Assembly (NCBI GenBank): GCA_963402885.1
Contig: OY727103.1
Coordinates: 7,106,501 to 7,170,500, forward strand
Length of the DNA stretch: 64,000 nucleotides
Direction of reading: 5' to 3'
DNA from: Antedon bifida
Taxonomy: Eukaryota; Echinodermata; Crinoidea; Comatulida; Antedonidae
Shown here: one piece after another, positions 49,246 to 58,758 of the stretch
Layout: every line of letters starts with the position of its first letter
How positions within the stretch are numbered: the first letter of the stretch is position 1
Notes under the pieces: model-generated
Told to the model about the DNA's origin: nothing
Databases searched by the model: none
What the model saw: the letters and a program-made list of their open reading frames with translations, nothing else
Made by a program: the position numbers and the translations under genes

Positions 49246-49322
49246 GAGTCGGGCATATTCGGCCAATAAAAAGTCTCTGACAAAATAATTATTGAGGGCG
49301 TCCTTTATTGTTATTATTTTTG

Positions 49323-49459
49323 TCCAGCGATATATGGCGGCGAATTTTAAGTTACAGATTATTATCTTCCTTTATAGCATATTTATGCAATACATGCTAT
49401 GTACAGTATATTGTGCATAATTATACAGGTACAGCAATTAAATAGCCGTCATCGGCAGT
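49323..49459 (+). repeat. Block P, copy 2
   Basis: Near-identical to 29640-29795 from GCGATATATGGCGGCGAATT to AGCCGTCATCGGCA, with one missing base and one or two substitutions over about 135 bp. Confidence 0.65.
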
Positions 49460-49499
49460 GACCTTAATTAATTGGAAAGAAATAAAAAACAAAGAGCCA

Positions 49500-50144
49500 G
49501 TAAATTCGTTGGTGCCGTTCATTTTAAAAGTTCATTGAGGGTCGAAGTTTGCCCATTTTTTCGAAAATTTTCCTGTACTATAATACAGGTATTCCATTTA
49601 AAAAAAGGGCTAGAATATCGAGTTTTATGTCGAGGTAATATGCGCAGAACACATTATTTCATTCTGCGCATGTCAATTATGATATGATCAGTTGCATAAA
49701 AAAATATAAGGGTCGAAATTTCATTTATTAGTATAAAAATCAAATAATGTGTTCTGCGCATGCCATTTTGTCAACAAATAAAATATCAACTTTTTAAAAT
49801 ACCTTGAGGTACCATACGCAAAACACATTATGTGAGTCTGGGTAGGCCTATTGTCAATTATAGTATCACTATATCATAATTGACATGCCCAGACTCACAT
49901 AATGCGTTTTAGTAATCAGGCTAGTTATATAACAACATTTAAGGATCGGAATTTTTTCGGAAAATTGCTTGATTCTGCGCATGCCAATTATTATATAGTA
50001 TCAGTCCATGTCCATGTACTGTGGTATTTATATCCAAAAAAAAAGAAAAGGGTTGAAATTTTGCCATTTTTTCGAAAATTCCCAAGTTATAGAACAGGGA
50101 TTTTTCGCAAAATGGCCAAAAAAACGACTTTGTAAAATGATGTA

Positions 50145-50175
<31 letters not shown>

Positions 50176-50570
50176 TATATATATTTGTCCTCAAGCTTAA
50201 CTGGAAACTGAGGAAATTCGGATTAGGCCCTCCACGGACCCACGGCAGCCAGCAGTGCAGCGCCTACCATATCAGCACACCGGGAGACGATCCCCTACTC
50301 TTTCGAATAGTGTACCAAGTTCTTTAACGTGCACTGTTAAGTACACGGGACCAACGTGTATTGAGGTAACATGCGCAAAACACATTGTTTGATTCTGCGT
50401 ATGTCATTTTGTCAAAAAAATGCCAATTATTATAGTAATATTAATCTGTTATCTAAAAAATATAGGCCTAAGGGTCGACATTTGGCCATTTTTCGAAAAG
50501 GTCTCTGTACAATACAGACGTTTGTGGCGGAAAATGACTTTTTAAATTTAAGTTAACATGCGCGGACGAC
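49500..50570. repeat. Repeat with GCGCAGAA hairpins (cluster 2)
   Basis: Units related to 18385-18875 recur here, some inverted: GAGGTAATATGCGCAGAACA at 49633, an inverted version near 49746, GAGGTACCATACGCAAAACA at 49806, and GAGGTAACATGCGCAAAACA at 50363. A long palindrome at 49826-49904 joins two oppositely oriented units. A partial SINE interrupts the cluster at 50222-50362. Confidence 0.6.
50222..50362 (-). mobile_element. Partial SINE tail
   Basis: On the minus strand, GTGCACGTTAAAGAACTTGG and TTCGAAAGAGTAGGGG match the body of the SINEs at 28579 and 48877. It is followed by a CTCCCGGTGTGCTGATATGG extension not seen in those copies. No tRNA head is present. Confidence 0.6.
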
Positions 50571-50974
50571 AATATCTGATTCTTCTCATGCCAAAAAAAT
50601 GAAAAAGTTGACAATTGGGGAATTTGGCTATTCTCTTCTTCGATACATGTTTAGAAGAGAATTTATATATCATCGTTTGCCTTGCGTTTTATGCAAATAG
50701 GACTGTGCAGGTGTAGTGGGACTGGGTGGGTAGGTGGTTTGTCAGCCATTCGCGGTCAACACACCACACTGTTAAGTTCTCTACCAAACTCGCATTAACA
50801 GTCATTCCCATTTATATTTTGTCTCTTTGATTCAGAACATGACTTAAGTGGGGGCCTAGGCCTAGTAATATGTTAAGCTTCAGGAGCTTTGTCAGGGTAT
50901 CCGTATCAGGCGTCAACAGAAGCACATGTCAACCGCAGTACCACAGTCTTGCTGTCCTAATATATTGCTGTCTT

Positions 50975-51480
50975 AACAAAAGTATGGAAGGCAAGATACA
51001 TCAGCACAGCAACAAAGATCAAAATATTCAACTCAAATGTCAAATCAGTATATGGATCAGAAACATGGAGAACTACTAATCAAATAATAAGGAAAATCCA
51101 AGTGTTCATCAATAAATGTCTGAGAAGGATTCTCAGAATATGGTGGCCAGAAAAAATAAGAAATGAGGATCTCTGGGTTAGGACTGGACAAGAGCCAATG
51201 GAAATTGAGATTGGCAGAAGGAAATGGAAATGGATTGGTCACACACTAAGGAAACCAAAACACAACATGACTAGGCATGCCCTAACATGGAATACCCAAG
51301 GAAAACGAAATAGAGGACGCCCAAGGAACACATGGAGGAGAGAACTGAATAAGGAGGTGAAGGATGCTGGCTATAAGTGGACATAGGTGGAAGGAATTGC
51401 CCAGAACCATGTGAGATGGAGACATGTAGTTGATGGCTTATGCACTGCTAGGTGTAACAAGGCTTAAGTAAGTAAGTATA
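50975..51480 (+). pseudogene. RTE-like non-LTR retrotransposon fragment (RT C-terminus)
   Basis: One frame reads from KVWKARYISTATKIKIF near 50982 through VYGSETW, INKCLRRILRIWW, WIGHTLRKP and GKRNRGRPRNTWRRE to DAGYKWT. A TAG at about 51384 interrupts it, and it continues with VEGIAQNHVRWRHVVDGLC to a final stop near 51467. These motifs are those of the C-terminal end of RTE-type reverse transcriptases. The element is 5' truncated and ends in AAGTAAGTAAGTA, a short-repeat tail usual for RTE. It is a dead copy. Confidence 0.85.
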
Positions 51481-51943
51481 GTATAGAATATGTATGAGAC
51501 ATGATTGTACTATTACATAGGAAATGTAAAGAAAAAATCAAAAGTGGTTAATATGGACATCTGCAACGATTTATAGGAAAACAACTGTGGCAGGTCATGT
51601 TTTATCAAAACAACCCCAGGCTGCTGTGACGACACAGCTGCCTAATCAATGAAAAATATCTCCGCCAAGGAGCAGGTATTCTGAAATGAGATAATGGACA
51701 AGGGAGATAATGGACAAGGGAGATAATGGACAAGGAAGATGACCATCCGTCTAATTTTAAACATAACTTTTAGTTGTATAAAGAGCTCGTCGCAGGCAGG
51801 AAATATGAAATGGATTGTTTACAGTAAATTTTGCCTTCGTAGTAGAAGAACTCCATATTAAAAACTATAAGTATTTATTAATTTGGTGACGAAAACAACA
51901 AGCTTCTTTTGCAGCCTCTGACGAGGACAGTCTTTGGTCATAC

Positions 51944-52096
51944 CAGACTCAACAGTTCACTATGTCGGTCGGTCGGTCTGTCTGTCGGTCCGGTATCACT
52001 ATGCGTTTTATCGCTTTTCTGTACTTTTTGAACTGTTTTGATGTACAGACAAGTTTTACCTATGCACGCGACTTATGGCTGTTGGCCTTGTTACAT
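51944..52096 (-). repeat. AGTCGCGT / (GGTC)n repeat, copy at 52.0 kb
   Basis: CAACAGTTCACTATGTCGG, a GGTCGGTCTGTCTGTCGG tract, CCGGTATCACTATGCGTTTT and CGCGACTTATGGCTGTTGG follow in the reverse order of the 20160 copy. The terminal hairpin is not preserved here. Confidence 0.6.
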
Positions 52097-52674
52097 AGTT
52101 CAGCTCTACTGTAAATCTCCTTAGTTCAGTCCTACAAGCTCTGCTCATCATTTTCTTGTCTAGGCCAACTGTTCTGTCTTTGTGGTTACAAACTCTGTCA
52201 GCAACCATCCGCCTCTGTACCGCTTTTCTTAGTCATGTTTAGTTTTCAGACCTCAAGTTTTTATTTTTTTAGTTATATTGTCTGGTCTATGCTCACCTTT
52301 CTTGCATCTATATAAAACAGTAAATTTGTTTACATAATTTCAACAGCTAAAAAAACTCGCAAATTACAGCATGGATAAATTATTTTATAATTTATCGTAC
52401 TTATAATCCTACCTAAACTTATAAAGTCTGTTTTTTTTAATAGCACCCTCTATCCAATGTTATAGGAGAGAGCCTTTGTGGGGCCCTGAAGATGTAATAG
52501 GGTACTTATATTTTGTATGATAATATGAAAACATTAACGAATATATATATATATACGAATAATTTTTTCGTAGAACAATTGCTACACCACGATGTAACTT
52601 TGTAAGACTGCAATTTAAGACCAGGTACAGTAAAAAAGTAGCTATGTTGGTTTTTTTTACCTGAGGGTTATAAA

Positions 52675-52805
52675 AAACTACAATGTGTTCTTGTTATATG
52701 CACATTAAGGAAGTTTTGAAAAGAACAGTGAAGATCTGTTTATCATAAAGTAACATTGAATTGCTTCCTTCTGGTGGTATTAAGGCGGAAAGGTGATGTG
52801 ATTTT
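52675..52805 (+). repeat. Repeat R, copy 1 (array boundary)
   Basis: Landmarks are ACAATGTGTTCTTGTTA, CATTAAGGAAGTTTTGA, a GAAGATCTGTTT-like block and ATTGCTTCCTTCTGGT followed by a GGAAAGGTGATGTGA-like end. Related copies in the same orientation lie at 56560-56735, 57810-58060, 60940-61105 and 62100-62385, so the repeat brackets each Ig gene unit. Confidence 0.65.
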
Positions 52806-52926
52806 TAACAAGGCCAACAGCCATTAAGTCGCGTGCTACAATACATAGTGATACCGGACCGACAGACAGACAGACCAACCGACCGACACAGTGAACTATA
52901 GAGTCGCTTCCACGCGACTAAAAACA
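52806..52926 (+). repeat. AGTCGCGT hairpin / (GACC)n repeat, copy at 52.8 kb
   Basis: Same layout as the 20160 copy: CAACAGCCATTAAGTCGCG, GATACCGGACCGACAGACAG, CACAGTGAACTATAG and AGTCGCTTCCACGCGACT followed by AAAAA. The hairpin has one mismatch. Confidence 0.65.
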
Positions 52927-53380
52927 ACGTTTGCGTTTATTTTATATATTAGGTAGGCTAAAGAAAAAAGCACAAAATCTTATTTTGTAAATTTTTTTTT
53001 TAATGAAACAAAATTATGCCAAGTATGAAATGAAAAGTACAATTAATAGTTACAGTTCCATGATTCTTCTAACAAATATAAAATAGAAATGGTATGTTCT
53101 TTTAATGTAGCCTATCTCTTAAAACGTATTTATTATGTTCATTATTTATGTTTTTGTGGAATGAATTTATAAAAACAAATATAAGCATAAGATACTCTAC
53201 AATACAAAACGGTCAGATTGGAATTTTACAGTTATTATACTGATGATAATGATATTGATAACAAGTCACTAATTGAATCATTTTCTTCAAAGTTAATAAT
53301 GAACAAACTTCTTATATATAACTTCAAATCCTTTTTAATTTAAAAAGGAAAACAAATATTTTTTAAAAAGGTGTGCACTT

Positions 53381-53735
53381 TTAAAGGTGTATTGTCCCCC
53401 TGAAAAAATAAGTCTTAAAAAAAATGTTGTTGAATATGAATTTTAATGTAACGTAATAGTTATCCACTTTGACCAAAAATTGGACCAAAAAAAAATGTAT
53501 TTACCTGAAAAAAATGTAATTTAAAGCAAAAAATGGTCAAATTGGCTGCCAGCCAATGAATGTTTGGTTGAATTTAATTATTTATTTTGTCATTTTACAA
53601 GTGAAAACATTATTTTTTGGGTGTTTTTTTTCTACGGAAGTGATTAACTTTATATTAACTACAAAATAAGGTATTCAAAGTCTGATTTAATTAATCTTCA
53701 TTTTTCATGTTTTTGGGGGACAATACATCTTTAAG
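53381..53735 (+). mobile_element. MITE-A copy 3, 3' of Ig gene A
   Basis: It starts TTAAAGGTGTATTGTCCCCC and ends GGGGGACAATACATCTTTAA, about 355 bp. This is the best preserved pair of ends in the window. It lies about 130 bp beyond the stop of the minus-strand Ig gene. On that strand it carries AATAAA (plus-strand TTTATT near 53580), so it might supply the poly(A) signal; that is inference. Confidence 0.75.
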
Positions 53736-53866
53736 AAAACTGATAAAATTCATAATTTTTTTGACATACAGTATCTACCTTTCAATTCGGACACCTAAAA
53801 GACTAATGTCCATCTGTCCATCCCATTGGTGGATACCATCATGGTAAATACGACTGAAAAACCAGA

Positions 53867-55177
53867 TCACATTAGAGGTCTTAGGTCATTTTTGTTAAGC
53901 TCTACTGATAAAACATCTCTTTCTTGTTTCCTTTTCCTACAGAAATATAGGAAAGGAAATACTATCAAAAGAACTATACTATATACACCAACAGTTCCAA
54001 CAATAGCGACTGAACAAGACTCGTTACCATCATCTGGTACACGTGTTATGGTTAATTGTGGTTGTTTTTCATCAGTTGTTAGTACTTTAGTGACAGGTGG
54101 ATTAATTCTGCTTGTTGGAATCATATCTGTAGGCCCACTGATTACTTTCAACAATACTTGGTCCTGTGCAGTTTGTCCCTGCTCATTTCTTACAACGCAT
54201 TTGATTGCAGTCTGATGATCACTAGCTATAACTGAAGTTAATGTCAAAACAGATTCCATTCCCATATCATTCTGTGTATACCTGCTGCTTGGTATATTAC
54301 CCACAAACCATTCAAAAGTTATTGCTGTAGAAGTAGAACTGAAGGCTGTACAGGTAAAGTTTGCTGGTGATCCTTCTTCATACTCTGCAGCTCCAGAAGT
54401 AACTGCCACTACTGGCATGTCAACAACAGTAAGCGCATTAAAGCTACAAGATTCAGAGTATGATGTAAAATGAGAGCTTGTAGAAGAGCAGCTTAAAACC
54501 ATACCAGCATGGGAGAATTCTGCTGTAAAAGTGTATATAAGATAAAGTCTGTTATTATCTTCTCTTTCAGTTACTGTACTTGATAACGGTACGCCATCCT
54601 TATTCCATTGTAAATGAACTTTTGGATCACCAATTTCCGACACACACATCACCGCAACTTGAGTTCCAACAGACACGGTTGCAGAACTGTCCAAACCAGT
54701 ACATTCTGGATATTCAGGGACTGATGGGGTATACAAGACATTCAATGTTGCTACAGTAGATTTAAAATCTGTAATAGCTGTACACTCATATGTAGTTTCC
54801 GGATGTTGACAAATTACACATTGATAATTTCCAGAATCTACACCTTTTACTAGATCAATAATCAATTTATACGTTCCTGTGTTACCTTGGTCCATTTTGG
54901 TAATTCTGTATCGATCTTCTGGGTCTTCACCATTTATATTTTCTAAAGCAACCTTATCAATATGGCGACGCGCCGAGAAAATCTCAGAATCTTTAGTCCA
55001 TGCCAGAAAAAAAAACCCAGCAAGATAGGTTCTGTTGACAACGCATTCTAAAGTATGGTCTGCACCCTGTGTCACTTCAGCAGATTGTGGATCTATTAAA
55101 AACTGAGAATTAACACCAACCAAGCCAACAAGAATTAAAATCATCGGAAAACGGTGTAGATATCTAGATGTTTCCAT
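53867..55177 (-). CDS. Intronless three-Ig transmembrane receptor (Ig gene A)
   Basis: A type I membrane protein of 436 residues in one uninterrupted frame. Residues 1-25 are a signal peptide (METSRYLHRFPMILILVGLV...). Ig1 (26-150) has C45, W60 and DSGNYQC at C120, plus extra C123 and C132. Ig2 (155-252) has C178, W191 and C230. Ig3 (256-345) has C276, W290 and C327. A linker leads to a membrane helix at about 389-413 and a 23-residue tail starting RKRK. The family may be nectin/kirre-like, but no ortholog is recognised. The start is set at 55177 because a signal peptide begins there. The frame is open upstream to an ATG at 55315, and that leader is also conserved in gene B. Ig genes normally have an intron per domain, so an intronless copy suggests retroposition. 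The predicted role is cell-surface recognition; ligand unknown. Confidence 0.85.
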   Translation of the reverse strand: METSRYLHRFPMILILVGLVGVNSQFLIDPQSAEVTQGADHTLECVVNRTYLAGFFFLAWTKDSEIFSARRHIDKVALENINGEDPEDRYRITKMDQGNTGTYKLIIDLVKGVDSGNYQCVICQHPETTYECTAITDFKSTVATLNVLYTPSVPEYPECTGLDSSATVSVGTQVAVMCVSEIGDPKVHLQWNKDGVPLSSTVTEREDNNRLYLIYTFTAEFSHAGMVLSCSSTSSHFTSYSESCSFNALTVVDMPVVAVTSGAAEYEEGSPANFTCTAFSSTSTAITFEWFVGNIPSSRYTQNDMGMESVLTLTSVIASDHQTAIKCVVRNEQGQTAQDQVLLKVISGPTDMIPTSRINPPVTKVLTTDEKQPQLTITRVPDDGNESCSVAIVGTVGVYSIVLLIVFPFLYFCRKRKQERDVLSVELNKNDLRPLM

Positions 55178-55530
55178 ACTTGTTGAGTATCTTCCTAGGG
55201 TACTAAGATGAATAGTAAACAGAATATTAGCACCACTAGACAAACTTTGGTTACAACAGGTGAGATACGGATAGTAAGTGATCCTCAAATCCCCTTCTGA
55301 CTTCTCAGTACACAATAGCCAAGAGAAGGAGGCCTACAATGTCAATTTTTATCCTCAATTGGTGCTGGAATGCTCAACTTCAAAATATAACTTCTTTCTG
55401 AAGGGAAAGCCTTTCATGAAATTGTTCGAATACACTAAAAATACAAAGTTTAATACAGTAGTCCACTTAAAAACAGCTATTCAAACAAAAATCATCTCAC
55501 ATACTGTATGATGTTCCTACCAATATCACC

Positions 55531-55582
55531 TTTTATAACCAATCAGACTTTAAGCCAATGTAATCCTACATTCTGATTGGTC
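55531..55582 (-). promoter_or_regulatory. TATA and CCAAT boxes of Ig gene A
   Basis: On the minus strand GGTTATAAAAGG (about 55540-55529) is a good TATA box, and GACCAATCAGAAT (about 55582-55570) supplies a CCAAT box roughly 40 bp further upstream. A start site near 55500 would give a leader of about 320 nt to the ATG at 55177. The same arrangement occurs before gene B. Confidence 0.55.
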
Positions 55583-55769
55583 TATAAACAGATTACACCT
55601 TCAGTAAATACAGTAGTTCCACCCACCAAAGTGATTTTCTAACTACAGTACTTTACAATAGCCTTCCTAGTGTGAGAATCAAAAAAACGTTTTTCTTAAA
55701 ATCAAATAAACATAAATAAAACATAGACTACCTACTTTTGAAAATGACTGGGTTCATTCCCGGCATAGC

Positions 55770-56520
55770 AATCAAAATTCCACAAAGAGAGATTGTAGAA
55801 CCACAAAAAAAAAGATTTATCCTCGGCAAGATTTGAACATTGACATGCATAAGATGCATATTAAACATTACACCAAACTTGCATAATTTTTCACCACCTA
55901 ATTTGTGGATAAAATACGGTATTTATAAATTTATACCGTGTTTTTTGTATCCTTTTCTGCTGCCAATAAAACATACCATATATTTTGATTTTCTGTAGTG
56001 TAAGCTATTTACAAATGGATATCCTATAGTGAATGAAAGTAAGGAACAACCATCACAGCAACTGCAATTAATCTGTTGGGGAAACAGACATTTCAGAAAA
56101 ATTAAAAAGGAACAAACAGGACAGCCAGATTTAGAAAGGAAATTTAGCAAAAATTAAAGGAAAGTACGTCAATAAAAAAACAAAAAGAGACTGTGAAAGT
56201 AGAGGCTACAACATTGCCAAAGACAACAAATTCTTTCGGGCAAGGAAGGAATAACTTGTTCCCATTTTAGGGGATCGAAAGGCGGGCTGGTTAAAAAAGA
56301 TGAATTTTAACATGACCACCCAAGATAGTACTTCTAGCAGAAACAGGGTACTCAAAATTCAGTATAAAATTCCACAAAGAGAGAATGTAGAACCAAAAAA
56401 AAAAAAAAGATTTATCCTCGGCAAGATTTGAACATTAACATGCATGAGATGCATATAAAACATTACACCAAACTTGCATAATTTTTCCCCACCTAATTTG
56501 TGGATAAAATACGGTATTTG
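55770..56520 (-). repeat. Duplicated 160-bp segment in unit A
   Basis: The copies at 55770-55930 and 56360-56520 share ATTCCACAAAGAGAGA, GATTTATCCTCGGCAAGATT, ACATGCATNAGATGCATAT and CACCTAATTTGTGGATAAAA. One counterpart exists in unit B (60740-60905), matching the second copy, so the first is an extra insertion. On the minus strand GTTCAAATCTTGCC is B-box-like, hinting at a worn tRNA-derived SINE. Confidence 0.5.
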
Positions 56521-57809
56521 AGGATATGCAAAAACAGGGCCATAGAGAAAGAGCATAAATACAGTAAAGCTATTGTTAATTTTCCTCACCACAAAAACAA
56601 CAATGTGTTCTTGTTTAACATGCATTACATTAAGGAAGTTTTGAGAAGTAGAAATCAGTTTTTCTAATAAATTAATATACAATTGCTTCCTTTTGGTTTT
56701 CATGCGAAAAGGTGAGGTAATGTTAAAAACGGAAAAAAACGACATGCCTTTATTTGTACAATTGATTGTTAAAGAAAGCACAATATCTTACTCTGACACG
56801 TGGGAAATTAGTGAGTGGGGAATCAATTTTGCACAAAAAAATGTTGTTTTCTATTATCTCGGACTCTTATTGCAAACGAATCGGGGAACCCCCTTTCAAG
56901 GCAAACAACATGACATCACGGTAGAATAACTACTATATAATTTATGCATGAGCTTTAACAAAGTGGGCGGAGCTTAGCATGAAATTCCATCCTCTTGACT
57001 TTTTGAGAACGATGAAGTTGCCATTTTCCCGTTTACGAAGAACGACTAAAAATAATGTACATAAATACAGTTCAAATTACACTTAACATGGAATTTTCAA
57101 AACTCTAAATAATATTTGAACTTCAAATTTAATTGTTTAATGAAATAACATTTTTATTGGGTTAATATTGCTGTGTTAAAAGTGGCGTTTGAATGCGAGG
57201 CCCTAGCTAGGAAGGCTTATGCTGTATCACCAGAGCCAAGTGCTTCAGAAGGGCACCGTGCCAAGAGACAGGGGAGGGAGAGACTACCGGTCGTGTTTCG
57301 TAAAGTTCCTAATACTCAATGAAGGAATCGTACAAAAGGAAAAATAATATGCTGATTTGTGGAGCACGATTATTAATGCACTGTGATAAAACGGTGCTGT
57401 CACACATGGAGAGTGTGTCTATGCTTAAACACTTTGTCTTCTTTCCATTGAATTTTAGGTGATCTAAAAAATGTTCTCATTCTTTTTTAATAATTCAGAA
57501 AATAAGTCAATCTTTTAAGGACATTTTACAGTAGATGTTTTAACATGGTGTCCTGAAATCCCCTGAAAATGTTATTTCTGTTCTATTTTCTTCCTTGCAC
57601 AACATTGTTCATCATCGATCGTAAGGATGTCTTCCGTTTAGAGAAAAAGCCGTATAGACTGCAATTGCAACTCAGATAGACCATAATTGAACTATAATAA
57701 TATTTATTGACATTCTTATATTCATCAGTGACATACAGTACAACAAAAGGGAGTGTCAAAAGATGTAAATCTTTGATAGAGAAAAAAGAACTTAAACATA
57801 AATACAGTA

Positions 57810-58060
57810 ACTATTGTTGGTAATTTTCCTATCATAAAAACCACAATGTTTTCATCCTTGTTTTCAACTTTAATAGAGCAAAGAACTTGTAAGCCTACAG
57901 TCGATCTATTGTTGGTTTTCCTATCATCATAAAAACCACATGGTTTTCTTGTTACATGCGTACATTATAAGGAACGTTTAAGAAGTAAAGATCAGTTTTT
58001 CTAATCAAGTAAAATTGCTTCCTTCTGGTATTGAGGAGAAAAGGTGAGGTAACTTTTAAA
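57810..58060 (+). repeat. Repeat R, copy 3 (unit A/B junction)
   Basis: It matches 62100-62385 over its whole length, including GTAAGCCTACAGTCGATC and GTTGGTTTTCCTATCATC, with an offset of about 4.3 kb. This sets the period of the Ig array. Confidence 0.65.
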
Positions 58061-58251
58061 AGGAAAACAAAAAAAAATCACATATTTCTTGATTTTTACA
58101 ATTGAAGTTAAAGAAAAAAAACACAATATATTTGTTTAGTTATGTCATTTTTACCAAATTACATGTTACATTTTTTACAAAATTATGCAATATAAAAAAG
58201 TAATATAAAAGTACAGTGTAGATTATATATATATATATATGGTTTCTTTGC

Positions 58252-58562
58252 TTAAGATATATTATTTATATATTTTTTAATATTCCATTTAATGTCACAT
58301 AATAGTTATTACTTTGACCAAAAATTTGATCAGAAAAAAAAAATGATTTATCTGAAAAAAACTGTAATTTAGGCAAAAATAGTCATGATGATGATGGTGA
58401 ATTTAACTGTTATTTTGTATATTTATAAAGTGAAAACATAATTGTTTTTATTTTTTTTACAAAAGTGATTAACTTGATTAAAATTACAAAATGACATATT
58501 CAAAGACTGATTTTATTAATCTTAATTTTTCTTGTTTTTTTTCAAGACAATACAATTTTAAG
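58252..58562 (+). mobile_element. MITE-A copy 4, worn, 3' of Ig gene B
   Basis: The ends TTAAGATATATTATTT and AAGACAATACAATTTTAAG are recognisable but decayed. Interior blocks such as ATAGTTATTACTTTGACC and TCAAAGACTGATTTTATTAA match the family. It sits in the same place relative to gene B as copy 3 does to gene A, so it was probably carried along in the duplication. Confidence 0.55.
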
Positions 58563-58758
58563 TCTGAGGATGATACAACACACTATTCTCTATTAAATTT
58601 TAAAAATATCTTCACATTTTATAATATATAAGTTTAGAGTGTAGCTTACTTAACTAAAGTGCTAGTGTACAAAACAGATACAAAATGTGAAGAAATACCA
58701 AACAGGATCCAAACACAGTCTGCTATTGGTCAATCCAAAACAGACTACAAAAACAAAA

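Larger units (their letters stand above)
55316..57800. other. Intergenic part of the Ig array, unit A
   Basis: It is collinear with 59812-62100 for much of its length. It includes two direct copies of one segment of about 160 bp (55770-55930 and 56360-56520), a repeat R copy (56560-56735), and a GC-richer patch at 57190-57310 that has no recognisable coding or RNA content. No gene is supported. Confidence 0.6.

Noticed and set aside
53826..54215. Open frame of 129 codons on the plus strand
   Set aside because: It is the antisense shadow of the C-terminal part of Ig gene A, which has a signal peptide, Ig core residues and a membrane helix on the other strand.
53867..55315. Longer Ig gene A starting at the ATG at 55315 (46 extra residues)
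   Set aside because: The extra leader is hydrophilic, and a clear signal peptide starts at 55177. The leader is conserved in gene B, so the longer start is not excluded, only less likely.
57190..57310. GC-richer patch as a possible exon or ncRNA
   Set aside because: No frame gives a recognisable protein, no splice pair fits and no RNA motif is visible.
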